Source: an uncultured Gardnerella sp.
GTDB lineage: Bacteria > Actinomycetota > Actinomycetes > Actinomycetales > Bifidobacteriaceae
Length of the DNA stretch: 64,000 bases
Assembly (NCBI GenBank): GCA_947088155.1
Contig: CAMUFL010000007.1
Location: forward strand, 3,121 to 67,120
Reading direction: 5' to 3'
Below, one piece after another: positions 24,819 to 35,453 of this stretch (position 1 is the first letter of the stretch; each line of letters begins with the position of its first letter). A program made the position numbers and the translations under genes. The notes beneath the pieces were generated by a model. That model was not told the origin of the DNA, did no database searches, and saw only the letters and a program-made list of their open reading frames with translations.

Positions 24819-24935
24819 AAATCTGTAGAAATCTGTAGAAATCTGCAGAAATCTGCAGAAATTACAGAAATCGCAAAACTTATAAAACTTATAAAAATTT
24901 ATAAAACTTATACGAATCAACGAGAAGGAAATATT
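24819..24935 (+). repeat. Short tandem repeats between accD and fas
   Basis: Four to five copies of an 11-bp AGAAATCTGTA/CA unit are followed by three copies of an AAAACTTATA unit. AGAAGGAAAT then provides the fas ribosome binding site. No terminator is visible, so read-through from accD is likely. Confidence 0.7.
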
Positions 24936-27900
24936 ATGACAACCTACTTTTTCGACCAACTCGCTAATGCTCCGCACGCTTTAACTTTTGCAGGCCAGTC
25001 AACTCCGTGGGTTGATTCTCTTAAAGAACTCGGAAAAGACGAGGAGCTAAACGCTGAGCTTCACGAGTACGAAGCTGGCGCAAAAGCATTGCTCGCGCCA
25101 ATTTACGCCGAGCTTTTGGCAAACGCCGGCGGCGATATGAACGTGTTCGATGCGCTGGAAAATAAGCATATTAACGCTGCAAACGCGCTTCTTAGCGTTC
25201 CGGGAATTACGCTTGCTCAGCTGGGTGCCGTGCGCGATTTAACAAATCTTGGATACAACTTCGAAGTGAACAAGCCTTGCGCAGTTTTGGGGCATTCTCA
25301 AGGCGTAATCGCAGCCGAAATTGTAAAAGCGCGACTTAAAGCAAAATCATGGCAGAAAGCGCGACCACAAATCGAAGAGCTTCTTGCAATCGCATACTTA
25401 ATCGGAGCTGCAGGGGATCGAGAATCTCGCATGCTTGAAATTACAGGAGATGGCGAGCGCACTCCAATGCTTTCGCTTAAAGGAATTACGAAAAAGCAGG
25501 CAGAAGCGCTGATTGCTCGCGTAGAGCGTACTCGCGGCGAAATCTCAATCGCGGTTAAAAATGCTAATAACCACATGGTTTTTGCAGGATATCCGGAAGA
25601 TATGGAAGCCGTTTTGAACGAAGCGCAGAAAGAAGCGAAACGTTCGAAAAAGTTGCGTGAAATGAAAGTGCGCGGCGGTGCTGTTTTTGCGCCAGTTGCT
25701 GAATATTTAGACGTGACAGTGCCATTCCACTCGCCAATGCTTCAGCCTGCAGTTGAGCAGGTGGAGGCTTGGGCGAATGAGGCTGGTTTGAATGCTGCAG
25801 TTGCGCGCGAATTGGCTGATGCTGTGCTTGTAACTCCTGTAGATTGGGCTGCGCAAATTGGCGAAGTTTTGGAGCAGAACGATGCGCGTTCGCTTTGGAT
25901 TTTAGATATGGGCCCTAGCGAAGTGCTTGGAAAGCTTACGGGAGTGCTTGTGCAAGGTACGGGCGCTGGAGTTGTGGAAGCTGCTACAATGCGCTCTCGC
26001 GCCGAGCTTTCGACTGCAGATTCGGCTTCTGAGCCACAGCGCACCGGCTGCTGGGCTGATTTTGCGCCTCGAGTAATCAACACTCCTTCCGGACGCAAAG
26101 TACTTACAAAATTTAGCAAGCTTACAGGCAAAGCGCCTGTTCTTCTTGCTGGCATGACTCCAACTACTGTTGAGCCAGAAATCGTTGCTGCAGCAGCAAA
26201 TGCAGGCTATTGGGCTGAGCTTGCTGGCGGCGGTCAAGTAACTGCGGAAGTTTTCGACCGTCACATGAAGTCTTTGGAAAAGCAGCTTCGTGAAGGCGCA
26301 ACTATTGAATTTAACGCAATGTTTATGGACCGCTACTTGTGGAATTTGCAGTTTGGTTCGAAGCGAATCGTAGCAAAAAAGAGGCAGTCGGGCGCTCCGA
26401 TTGACGGCGTAGTTATTTCTGCAGGAATTCCGGAACTTGACGAAGCTAAAGAATTAGTAGCTTCTTTGCAAAAAGACGGATTCCCTTACGTAACGTTTAA
26501 GCCGGGAACAGTTGATCAAATTCGTCAAGTTGTGCGAATTGCTAAGGCTGTTGCGCCAGCTACGATTATTGTGCAAGTTGAGGGCGGTGCTGCAGGCGGC
26601 CACCATTCTTGGGAATCTTTGGACGATTTGCTTATAACAACTTACGCACAAGTGCGCGAATGCGATAATTTGGTGCTTGTTGCAGGCGGCGGTATTGGCA
26701 CGCCTTCTCGCGCGGCCGACTACATTTCTGGCGATTGGGCGCGCGAATACGGTTTGCCAAATATGCCTGTTGATGCTGTGATGATTGGCACAGCTGCAAT
26801 GACAGCAAAAGAGGCGCACACAAGCCCTGAAGTAAAGCGAATGCTTGTGGAAACGCCTGGAATTGTGATGCCGAAAGCTTCAAGCGTTGAAGGATTTGAC
26901 GAGGATCCGTTTGCTCCAATGGGTGAGCGTTGGGTGCCTTCCGGAAAAGTTGTTGGCGGCGTGACTAGTGGTTTAAGCCATTTGCACGCGGATATTTACG
27001 AGTTAGAAAACGCTTCTGCGCGCTGCGGTAGGTTGCTCGTTCATATGATGAAGCATCCTGAAGAGCTTGAAACTCGACGCGACGAAGTAATTGCAGCACT
27101 TAACTCAACTGCAAAACCGTATTTTGGTGACGTTGAAAGCATGACTTACGCTCAATTTGCTCAGCGTTTCCTCGATTTGGCATACCCGTGGGTGGATCCT
27201 ACTTATGCAGACCGCTATCTTCACTTGTTGCAGCGAATTGAAGCGCGATTAGTGAGCCAAGATTCCGGCGAATTTACGTCGATTTTGCCTTCTCGTGCGC
27301 AAGTTAGCGAAAAACCGCAAGCTGCTTTAGATGCGCTTTTGCAAGCGTTGCCGCAAGCTCGCGAAATGAACGTTGTGCCAATGGATGCCGCATGGTTCCC
27401 AACTTTGGTGCGCGAATACCCGAAGCCAATGCCTTTCGTGCCAGTTATTGACAACGATTTGCTTCGCTGGTGGGGTCAAGATCAGCTTTGGCAGTCGGAA
27501 GATTCGCGATACTCTGCTGACGCTGTGCGCGTAATCCCAGGCCCTATTTCTGTTGCTGGAATTACGACTATGGATGAGCCGATTGCGGATATTCTTGGTC
27601 GCTTTGAGAAAGCTATGCTTAATCGTGCGGAAAGTGCCGGAAATGCTGGAAGTACTGGAAGTGCGGATAATAGCGCGAAAAATAATGCAAATCAGTCTGC
27701 ATTTAGCCAAATTGCAGCAGCAACAAACGTAGAAGCTTACGTTCGCGCTTGCCCGAATATTTCTTGGGTTGGTCACGTAACTGCAAATCCGGCTTATGGA
27801 AGCGCTATTGGCGACGAAAATTACGTAATTACTGTAACTTCTACAAATAACGACGTAATTTCGCTTGATTTGGATATTAAACTTGATACTTTCTGGGATA

Positions 27901-30900
27901 ATCAAGAAAATCAAGAAAATAAAGAAGCTAAAAACTCTGCTAAAACCCTTGCAAATTCAGCAAAACGCAAGCACGCAGTTCGAGATATTGTAATTCCGCT
28001 TACTGTTGACGCAAGTAAAGCTGGAAGCATCCCAGTAGTGGATCGCGAGCGCCTTCCAAAGCACGTATACGAAATGCTTGCAGCAACCGCAGGTATTGGA
28101 AATACTGCGATTACGGGTGATGTGCTTGACGCAATGCCAAAGGTTGAAAGAGTAAAAGAAGATGGCAGTTTGGCGAAATTGCCGGAAGATTTGCTGGAAG
28201 AAGGGTATAGAGATTTCCCATTCGGCTTGGTTCATTCTTCCTATACTTTCTCACGAAATCTTGGAATTGATCACGAGTCGGCTACTGCTGGCAGATTGCC
28301 AGACGGACTTCTCGCTTCTCGCATTGTGCCAGATGCTCTAGTTGGCCCTGCTTGGCCAACAATTTACTCGGCTTTGGGTTCCGTAATGGTTGACGGCTAC
28401 CCGATTATTGAAGGCTTGCTTAATGCGGTTCATTTGGATCACTTAGTTGAGCTTGACGTTGATGCTGAAGATTTCCGCAAGTATGTTGATAAGCGAATTA
28501 ATTTGCTCGGCTGGGCAGAACCTTACGCAGAATCTGCTTCCGGACGCGTTGTAACAATTCACGTTGTGCATACTGCAGCTGACGGCACGCGACTTGCGCA
28601 CGAAACTGAGCGTTTCGCTATTCGCGGACGCAGCTTTAGCAACGCTCTTCCGGAGCCTGCCGCTGAATATGGCGACGCAGAAGGCTTGCACGGATACGAA
28701 ATTGAAGACACTCCTCGCAGAGCTTTGCGCAGAGTAGTAGTTCGCGCTCCTCACGATATGACCGCTTTCGCGCGCACTTCCGGAGATTTCAACCCAATTC
28801 ACACTTCTAAGCGAGGTGCCGCAATTTCCGGGCTTTCCGCACCGCTCGTGCACGGAATGTGGCTTTCCGCAACCGCTCAGCACGTGGCTCAAGCTTTGGA
28901 CGAAAAGGGCGCTCGCTACGAGCTAATCGGCTGGTCCTACAACATGTACGGCATGGTTCAGCTGGACGACGAAGTAGAAATCACAGTTGAGCGCGTTGGA
29001 AAAGTTCGCCGCGGCGGACTCGCTTTGGAAGTTACGTGCCGAGTTGACGGGCAAATCGTGTCTAAAGCAAGCGCACTTACTCGCGCTCCACGCGCAGCCT
29101 TCGTATACCCGGGTCAGGGTATTCAAAAGCAAGGAATGTCGCTGGATGAGCGCGCAAAGTCGCCTGCAGTGCGCGAAACTTGGGAGAGGGCAGATAAGCT
29201 TACTCGCGAAAAGCTTGGGTTCTCAATTCTCGCAGTCGTGCGCGATAATCCAAAGGAACTTACGGCTCACGGAGTCACGTATCGTCATCCTGAAGGACTG
29301 CTTAATTTGACGCAATTTACGCAAGTTGCGCTCGCAACAGTTGCGTTTGCGCAAACCGCTCGTTTGCGTGAAGCCGGATGCGATATTTGGCCAGCTTACT
29401 TTGCAGGCCACTCGCTTGGCGAATACAACGCTTTAAGCTCCTTCGCGCAAATTATTCCTCTCGAAACTGTGCTCGAATTGGTGTTCCACCGCGGATCTAC
29501 CATGCATCATTTGATTGAGCGCGACGAAAAAGGCCGCTCGAACTACCGCATGGGCGCGCTTCGACCAAACCAGTTCGGAGTTGGTGACGAAGGCGTAAAC
29601 GCTTACGTTGAAGGAATTTCTAAAGCTACTGGCGAATTCTTGCAGATTGTAAACTACAATTTGGCTGGCCAGCAGTACGCAATTGCCGGAACGATTAAGG
29701 GCTTGAAGGCTTTGCAAGCGGACGCTTCTAAGCGTGCGAAAGAGTATGGTGGAAAGCCGCCGTTCATGCTCGTGCCTGGAATTGACGTGCCGTTCCATTC
29801 TCGAATTCTTCGAAAGGGTGTGCCGGAATTCCGCGATAAGCTTGATTCGCTTCTGCCAAAGTATATTGACTACTCTGTGCTTGTGGATCGTTACATTCCA
29901 AACCTCGTTGCATGCCCGTTTGAGCTTACTCGCGAGTTTGCGCAGAAGATTTTGGACGTTGTGCCATCCGAGCGTATTGAAGCAGCTTTGGAAGACGAAG
30001 CAACCTGGAAGTCTTATGCAGAGGATGAGCAGAAGCTTGGCCGACTGCTTCTTACGGAGCTGCTTTCGTGGCAGTTCGCATCCCCAGTTCGCTGGATTGA
30101 AACGCAGGCTCTTATGTTTGCCGATCGCGCTCGCGGCGGACTTGGTGTTGAAGAGTACGTGGAAGTTGGTTTAGGAAACGCTCCAACTTTGGCAAATCTT
30201 GGTGCTAAAACTTTGGCTTTGCCGGAATTTAGTGGCGAAAAAGTAACTGTATACAACGTTGGTCGAGATGAAGGTCGCGTTTATATGACGGATACGGATT
30301 CGCTTGTGCCGGAAGTGTTTGATGAGGAGGATAGCGCGACTGAAGCTGCACCTGCTGCAGCTGCTGCTTCATCTGCTGTTGCTTCTGCTGCTCCTGCTAC
30401 TGCATCTACCGCTGCTCCTGCTACTGCTCCTGCCAGCGCAGCAGCAAGCGGACCTGTAGCAGACTTGCCATTTAAAGCATCCGACGCAATCTCAATGCTA
30501 ATCGCCTATAGTGCAAAAATTCGTCTCGACCAAATTGGCGACACTGACACAACTGACACGCTCACAAACGGCGTATCTTCCCGCCGAAACCAGCTGCTTA
30601 TGGATATTAGCTCCGAGCTTGGCGTGGCAAGCGTGGACGGTGCTGCAGAGGCTCCAATGAGCGCGCTTCGTAAGTTGGTTGATTCGGTTGCTCCGCGCTA
30701 TAAAGCATTTGGTGCCGTACTTTCCGACATTGTGCGCGAACGTTTGCGTGCGCTTTTCGGCGCGGCCGGCGTGAAACCTGCACAAATTGACAAGCGAATT
30801 TCGGAAGTATGGCAGCTTGGCGAAGGCTGGCGTGCGCACGTACTTGCAGCTTTGGTTTTGCAAACTCGCGAAGGTGCAAGCGTGCGTGGCGAAAATCTTG

Positions 30901-33900
30901 CGCAACTTTCTACGGATCCTGCAAAGAATACTGCTGCAGCTGACGCTTTAATCGACGCAGCAATTGCGCAGGTTGCTCAAGCTCACGGCGTTAGTGTTTC
31001 CAAGCCTGGTGCTGCTGGCGCCGCCGGCGGTGCTGTGGTTGATTCTGCAGCTCTTGACGCTTTCGCTCAGCAGGTTGTTGGTGCTGACGGCGTGCTTGCC
31101 GCAACCGCTAAGTTTGTTTTAGCAAAGCTCGGTGTTGAGGCTCCTCAAGCGGAAACCGAAGCTGACGAAAATGCGGCTGTTGTTGCTGCTGTTGAAGCTG
31201 AACTTGGTGCGGATTGGCCAAAGCAGGTGGAGCCTCGATTTGATGAGCGAAAGGCGATTCTTTTCGACGATCGTTGGGCTTCTGCTCGCGAAGACGTTGC
31301 GCGCTTGTACTACGAGCATGCAGTAAAGAATGAAGATGTGCAACCAGATGAAGTTTCTGCAATTGCAAGTCGATTCGGCAGCTTCTTAAGTGCAGGTTCG
31401 GCTGTAGCTTCGGAAGCTGAATGGTTTGAAAGTGCTGCTAAGTCGCGCGGACTCAAAAATCTTGCAACCATATTTAACGGTATTTCTTGCGATGCGCGCA
31501 CGAAACTTTCGCAAAGTAACGCTTCTGAAGATGCTGCTTACGCAACTCGTTTCGCGGGAGAAGTTGCGGTTGTAACAGGCGTTGCGCCGAACTCAATCGC
31601 AGCTCGCGTAGTAACAGGCTTGCTTAAGGGCGGTGCGACGGTTATTGCAACTTCGCACAGCTTCAAGCCGAGCGTAAAGTCTTGGGCAAAGAAAGCGTAT
31701 CGCGAAAACGCTTCGATGGGCGCAAAACTTTGGCTTGTGCCAGCAAACTTGTCTAGCTACCGCGATGTTGACGCGCTTGTGAAGTGGGTTGGCACGGTTT
31801 CGAAGAAAGTAAGCGGCGCAACTACCACAATTTTGAAGCCTGCTTACGAGCCGAGCATGTTCTTCCCGTTCGCAGCGCCTCCAGTTCACGGCACTTTGGC
31901 TGATTCCGGTTCGCTTTTTGAATCGCAATCTCGCTTAATGCTTTGGGGCGTGGAGCGCGCAATCGCTGGATTTGCGCAGATTGGAGCAGATACGGATGTG
32001 CAACATCGTATGCACGTTGTGTTACCTGGCTCTCCAAACCGCGGTATGTTTGGCGGCGACGGCGCTTACGGCGAAGTCAAGAGCGCGTTTGATGCGATTG
32101 TGAATCGTGCGCATGCGGAAAGCGTGTGGTCGGATCGCGTGACTTTCGCTCATCCAAAGATTGGTTGGGTGCGCGGAACCGGCTTAATGGGCGGAAACGA
32201 TCCGTTGGTTGCTGTAGTTGAGCGTCACGGATTAACTACCTACTCTACGCAAGAAATGGCAGATCGTTTGCTTGATTTGTGCACTCGCGAGGCGCGTAAG
32301 CAGGCTGCGATTGCGCCTTTGGACGTAGACTTTACGGGCGGATTAGGCAAGGAGCCTCTTGATTTGAACGCGCTTCGTGCAGAAGCGTTGGAAGATCAAA
32401 AGCGTGCGGAAGCTGCGGAAGAAGCTGTTGAAAATGCGGCGGAATCTTCTGCCGAATCTTCTGCTAAATCAACTGCTAAATCAACCAACAAAGCACTCCC
32501 AACTCCTTACGTACCAACTCAGCCACAAGTCAACTTGTCTGATTGGAAGAACGTAACAGCGCGTCCGGAAGACGAAATCGTAATCGTATCAGTCGGCGAG
32601 CTTGGACCGTGGGGTTCCGGACGTACTCGTTTCGAAGCAGAGCTTGGAATTAAGGAAGACGGTTCCGTAAAACTTTCTGCAGGAGCAGTACTGGAATTGG
32701 CTTGGAATATGGGCTTGCTTACTTGGCAAGACTCGCCAAAGCCGGGCTGGTACGATGCCGACGGCACGCTTGTGCCAGAAGAAGATATTGCAGAAAAGTA
32801 CGCTGACGAAGTAGTAGCGCGTTCCGGAATTCGACCATTCGAAACCGGCATGGGCGGCGACTACAAGGAAGGCGCGAACGAAGAAGAAGCAGAAATCTTC
32901 CTCGACCACGACGTAAGCTTCAGCGTACCAACAGAAACGATTGCGCGCGAATACGTGGCACTCGACGAAGCACATACTGCGATTGCTCGCGATGCCGAAT
33001 CGGGAGAGTGGACTGTTACTCGCAAGGCAGGTTCCATGATTCGCGTGCCGCGTAGGGCTGCGATGACCAGAACCGTCGGCGGACAATTCCCTAAGGGCTT
33101 CGACCCGCTCAAGTGGGGAATTCCAGCTTCGATGGTTGGAAGCGTTGACAAGATTGCGTTGTGGAATATCGTCACAACTGTAGACGCTTACATTTCCGCC
33201 GGTTTCACACCTTCGGAGATTCTGCAAGCTGTGCATCCGTCACTTGTTGCTTCCACGCAAGGCACCGGTTTTGGCGGCATGAGCTCAATGCGAAAACTGT
33301 ACTTGGATCGCTTCCTTAACCACGAAATCCCAACCGACGTGCTGCAAGAAGCGTTACCAAACGTTGTTGCAGCGCACGTAATGCAAACTTATATCGGCGG
33401 CTACGGAAATATGGTTCAGCCGGTGTCGGCTTGCGCAACTGCGGCGGTTTCGCTCGAAGAAGGCGTCGATAAGATTGCGCTCGGCAAAGCGGACTTCGTA
33501 GTAACTGGCGCAATCGACGATATTGGCGTGGAATCTGTGGTCGGCTTCGGCAACATGAACGCAACTGCCAATAGCGAAGAAATGTACGCGAAGGGCATAA
33601 GTCCACGATTCTTCTCGCGTGCGAACGATCGCAGACGCGGCGGCTTCCTCGAGTCTCAAGGCGGCGGCACGATTCTGGTTACGCGCGGCGATATTGCGCT
33701 TAAGCTTGGCTTGCCGGTTGCTGGCGTGGTTGGTTTCATTCACTCCTACGCTGACGGCATTCACACCTCCATTCCTGCTCCGGGCTTGGGTGCTTTGGCT
33801 GCAGGTATGGGCGGCGCAAAGTCTAAGCTCGTGCGCGATTTGGCGGCGCTTGGCGTGACTCCGGACGATATTGCAGTGGTTTCTAAGCACGATACTTCCA

Positions 33901-34529
33901 CGAATGCCAACGATCCGAACGAATCCGAGCTGCACAATACTCTTGCGCACGCAATCGGACGCACGGACGGAAATCCGCTGTTCGTAATCAGCCAAAAGAC
34001 GCTAACCGGACACGCAAAGGGCGGCGCGTGCATCTTCCAAATCAACGGTTTGACGCAGCTGTTTAGAAGTGGCGTAATTCCGGCGAATGCGTCGCTTGAT
34101 TGCGTGGATCCTAAGCTTGCGCGCGACGATCACATGGTTTGGTTGCGTGAGCCGATGCGCGTTGGTGATGGTGCTGGAGCTTGTGCGGTTAAGGCTGCGC
34201 TCGCAACTTCGCTCGGCTTCGGCCATGTGAGTGGATTCGTGGCACTGGTTCACCCTGGTGCTTTCGAAGCTGCTGTGGCTGCTGCCGACGGCACTGAGGC
34301 GCTGGAGGAGTGGCGAAAGAGTGCGAATGCGCGCTTGGCGGCTGGCCAGAGAAGGCTTGAGGAAGGCATGATGGGCCACGCGCCGCTGTTTGAGCCGGTG
34401 GAAAATCGCCGCTTGCTGAAGAACGGCACGCGCCTTCCGGACGGCACTCGCTACGACGGTCACGAAGCAGAAAAGGCGATGCTGCTTAATCCTGATGCGC
34501 GCCTTAACGCGAACGGCTACTACTGCTGA
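24936..34529 (+). CDS. fas: Type I fatty acid synthase, single polypeptide
   Basis: A 3,197-residue multidomain enzyme that builds long-chain acyl-CoA from acetyl- and malonyl-CoA. Domains in order: acetyltransferase (GHSQG, Ser about 121), enoyl reductase (LLAGMTPTTVEPE about 408, GGAAGGHHSW about 550), dehydratase (SGDFNPIHT about 1284, HGMWLSATAQH about 1309), malonyl/palmitoyl transferase (GHSLGEYNALSS about 1491), acyl carrier (NGVSSRRNQLLMDISSELG about 1876) after an Ala/Pro/Thr linker, ketoreductase (VVTGVAPNSIAARV about 2212) and ketosynthase (VSACATAAVSLEEG about 2830). It lacks a phosphopantetheinyl transferase domain, which is the convergent acpS gene. This architecture is standard for bifidobacteria and mycobacteria. 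Confidence 0.97.
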   Translation: MTTYFFDQLANAPHALTFAGQSTPWVDSLKELGKDEELNAELHEYEAGAKALLAPIYAELLANAGGDMNVFDALENKHINAANALLSVPGITLAQLGAVRDLTNLGYNFEVNKPCAVLGHSQGVIAAEIVKARLKAKSWQKARPQIEELLAIAYLIGAAGDRESRMLEITGDGERTPMLSLKGITKKQAEALIARVERTRGEISIAVKNANNHMVFAGYPEDMEAVLNEAQKEAKRSKKLREMKVRGGAVFAPVAEYLDVTVPFHSPMLQPAVEQVEAWANEAGLNAAVARELADAVLVTPVDWAAQIGEVLEQNDARSLWILDMGPSEVLGKLTGVLVQGTGAGVVEAATMRSRAELSTADSASEPQRTGCWADFAPRVINTPSGRKVLTKFSKLTGKAPVLLAGMTPTTVEPEIVAAAANAGYWAELAGGGQVTAEVFDRHMKSLEKQLREGATIEFNAMFMDRYLWNLQFGSKRIVAKKRQSGAPIDGVVISAGIPELDEAKELVASLQKDGFPYVTFKPGTVDQIRQVVRIAKAVAPATIIVQVEGGAAGGHHSWESLDDLLITTYAQVRECDNLVLVAGGGIGTPSRAADYISGDWAREYGLPNMPVDAVMIGTAAMTAKEAHTSPEVKRMLVETPGIVMPKASSVEGFDEDPFAPMGERWVPSGKVVGGVTSGLSHLHADIYELENASARCGRLLVHMMKHPEELETRRDEVIAALNSTAKPYFGDVESMTYAQFAQRFLDLAYPWVDPTYADRYLHLLQRIEARLVSQDSGEFTSILPSRAQVSEKPQAALDALLQALPQAREMNVVPMDAAWFPTLVREYPKPMPFVPVIDNDLLRWWGQDQLWQSEDSRYSADAVRVIPGPISVAGITTMDEPIADILGRFEKAMLNRAESAGNAGSTGSADNSAKNNANQSAFSQIAAATNVEAYVRACPNISWVGHVTANPAYGSAIGDENYVITVTSTNNDVISLDLDIKLDTFWDNQENQENKEAKNSAKTLANSAKRKHAVRDIVIPLTVDASKAGSIPVVDRERLPKHVYEMLAATAGIGNTAITGDVLDAMPKVERVKEDGSLAKLPEDLLEEGYRDFPFGLVHSSYTFSRNLGIDHESATAGRLPDGLLASRIVPDALVGPAWPTIYSALGSVMVDGYPIIEGLLNAVHLDHLVELDVDAEDFRKYVDKRINLLGWAEPYAESASGRVVTIHVVHTAADGTRLAHETERFAIRGRSFSNALPEPAAEYGDAEGLHGYEIEDTPRRALRRVVVRAPHDMTAFARTSGDFNPIHTSKRGAAISGLSAPLVHGMWLSATAQHVAQALDEKGARYELIGWSYNMYGMVQLDDEVEITVERVGKVRRGGLALEVTCRVDGQIVSKASALTRAPRAAFVYPGQGIQKQGMSLDERAKSPAVRETWERADKLTREKLGFSILAVVRDNPKELTAHGVTYRHPEGLLNLTQFTQVALATVAFAQTARLREAGCDIWPAYFAGHSLGEYNALSSFAQIIPLETVLELVFHRGSTMHHLIERDEKGRSNYRMGALRPNQFGVGDEGVNAYVEGISKATGEFLQIVNYNLAGQQYAIAGTIKGLKALQADASKRAKEYGGKPPFMLVPGIDVPFHSRILRKGVPEFRDKLDSLLPKYIDYSVLVDRYIPNLVACPFELTREFAQKILDVVPSERIEAALEDEATWKSYAEDEQKLGRLLLTELLSWQFASPVRWIETQALMFADRARGGLGVEEYVEVGLGNAPTLANLGAKTLALPEFSGEKVTVYNVGRDEGRVYMTDTDSLVPEVFDEEDSATEAAPAAAAASSAVASAAPATASTAAPATAPASAAASGPVADLPFKASDAISMLIAYSAKIRLDQIGDTDTTDTLTNGVSSRRNQLLMDISSELGVASVDGAAEAPMSALRKLVDSVAPRYKAFGAVLSDIVRERLRALFGAAGVKPAQIDKRISEVWQLGEGWRAHVLAALVLQTREGASVRGENLAQLSTDPAKNTAAADALIDAAIAQVAQAHGVSVSKPGAAGAAGGAVVDSAALDAFAQQVVGADGVLAATAKFVLAKLGVEAPQAETEADENAAVVAAVEAELGADWPKQVEPRFDERKAILFDDRWASAREDVARLYYEHAVKNEDVQPDEVSAIASRFGSFLSAGSAVASEAEWFESAAKSRGLKNLATIFNGISCDARTKLSQSNASEDAAYATRFAGEVAVVTGVAPNSIAARVVTGLLKGGATVIATSHSFKPSVKSWAKKAYRENASMGAKLWLVPANLSSYRDVDALVKWVGTVSKKVSGATTTILKPAYEPSMFFPFAAPPVHGTLADSGSLFESQSRLMLWGVERAIAGFAQIGADTDVQHRMHVVLPGSPNRGMFGGDGAYGEVKSAFDAIVNRAHAESVWSDRVTFAHPKIGWVRGTGLMGGNDPLVAVVERHGLTTYSTQEMADRLLDLCTREARKQAAIAPLDVDFTGGLGKEPLDLNALRAEALEDQKRAEAAEEAVENAAESSAESSAKSTAKSTNKALPTPYVPTQPQVNLSDWKNVTARPEDEIVIVSVGELGPWGSGRTRFEAELGIKEDGSVKLSAGAVLELAWNMGLLTWQDSPKPGWYDADGTLVPEEDIAEKYADEVVARSGIRPFETGMGGDYKEGANEEEAEIFLDHDVSFSVPTETIAREYVALDEAHTAIARDAESGEWTVTRKAGSMIRVPRRAAMTRTVGGQFPKGFDPLKWGIPASMVGSVDKIALWNIVTTVDAYISAGFTPSEILQAVHPSLVASTQGTGFGGMSSMRKLYLDRFLNHEIPTDVLQEALPNVVAAHVMQTYIGGYGNMVQPVSACATAAVSLEEGVDKIALGKADFVVTGAIDDIGVESVVGFGNMNATANSEEMYAKGISPRFFSRANDRRRGGFLESQGGGTILVTRGDIALKLGLPVAGVVGFIHSYADGIHTSIPAPGLGALAAGMGGAKSKLVRDLAALGVTPDDIAVVSKHDTSTNANDPNESELHNTLAHAIGRTDGNPLFVISQKTLTGHAKGGACIFQINGLTQLFRSGVIPANASLDCVDPKLARDDHMVWLREPMRVGDGAGACAVKAALATSLGFGHVSGFVALVHPGAFEAAVAAADGTEALEEWRKSANARLAAGQRRLEEGMMGHAPLFEPVENRRLLKNGTRLPDGTRYDGHEAEKAMLLNPDARLNANGYYC

Positions 34530-34832
34530 GCGGCTGTTATTGCTGAGCTGTTGCTTTAGCTGGTTTTGACTACAAACGCCGGGGAATTTTCTCCGGCGTT
34601 TGCGTTCTAACCTGCTTCGCGCTGACATGTAACATTTGCGGGAGATAGTTTCGACTGTTTCTTTACGCTCGTGTAAAGTAATTGTCGTTTTTTGGCGAGA
34701 TTTCGTTATTTTCTGTACAGCGCTGTAAAGAAAAAATCGTTTTTTGGTTGGATTGCGTTTTTTCTTTACGTGGCTGTAAAGTAATTGTCGCTTTGGTGGA
34801 ACATTTGCCGGGGAATTTCAGGAAGTTTGCGG
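34530..34832. repeat. Convergent gap between fas and acpS with R1 and R2 units
   Basis: The gap contains a strong R1-derived hairpin (34573-34602), an R1 fragment (34618-34640), about three R2 units (34655-34795) with CTTTAC..TGTAAAG palindromes, and another R1 fragment next to acpS (34795-34830). No gene is seen. Confidence 0.75.
34573..34602. terminator. Possible bidirectional terminator between fas and acpS
   Basis: CAAACGCCGG pairs perfectly with CCGGCGTTTG over a 10-base loop, 43 bp after the fas stop. It is built from an R1-type sequence. The T tract after it is weak, so its action as a terminator is uncertain. Confidence 0.45.
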
Positions 34833-35453
34833 CTACAGGATTTCGAGCATGGCAACAGCGGAGGCGATTGCAGTATTATTCTGCACCGATCCGTCGTGCG
34901 TTAGCGAGATATGCCAGCGAATTGTGTTACGAATATCCGCAGTAGTATTCGGAATATTATTAAGTCCAGCAAGTCTATTTGAATCCGCAAGTTCCGCAAG
35001 TTTCGCAAGTTCCGCGAGTCTCGCAAGTTTCGCAAGTTCCGTAGTGTTGCTAGGTTCCGCAAGTTTTTGCGAAAGCGACGCGCAAAGCTTATTCTGTACT
35101 TCTTGTGCAAGTTGCACGCGCGGACAGCCATGCGAATCGTCAAGAATCTCAATACCAGACCATGGCATGTTATCGAGAGTATATGGGTAGTCAGTGGTGT
35201 AGCCGGTTGTGCAGTCGGTATTGCAGTCGGTATTGTCCCATGCCAACGCTTCGCACCACGCCTTAATCACGGCTTCTTTCCCTGCCCAACGCGCCGCAAT
35301 ATGCAAAGCCTCATCGTCGTGCTTCATATCAGAACGTAAACTGCACTGTCGGAGTTCGCGCACGGAAAACAGCGCGCGCCAACCATTGCCTTCGCGCATC
35401 TGCTCAGCGAATTGCGCAACATTCACCACATCGTGACCTAATCCTGCAATCAT
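34833..35453 (-). CDS. acpS: Holo-[acyl-carrier-protein] synthase with an internal insertion
   Basis: A 206-residue phosphopantetheinyl transferase that would activate the carrier domain of Fas. Magnesium-binding motifs are present: GLGHDVV with D8 at the N-terminus and ARWAGKEAVIKAW with E60. AcpS proteins are usually 120-150 residues; here residues of about 70-165 hold a Thr/Asp/Cys/Tyr-rich stretch (CNTDCTTGYTTDY) and a degenerate heptad-like LAKLARLAELAKLAELA tract from a short DNA repeat. The C-terminal WHISLTHDG strand is retained. AAGGAGA precedes the ATG. It faces fas head-on. Confidence 0.85.
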   Translation of the reverse strand: MIAGLGHDVVNVAQFAEQMREGNGWRALFSVRELRQCSLRSDMKHDDEALHIAARWAGKEAVIKAWCEALAWDNTDCNTDCTTGYTTDYPYTLDNMPWSGIEILDDSHGCPRVQLAQEVQNKLCASLSQKLAEPSNTTELAKLARLAELAKLAELADSNRLAGLNNIPNTTADIRNTIRWHISLTHDGSVQNNTAIASAVAMLEIL

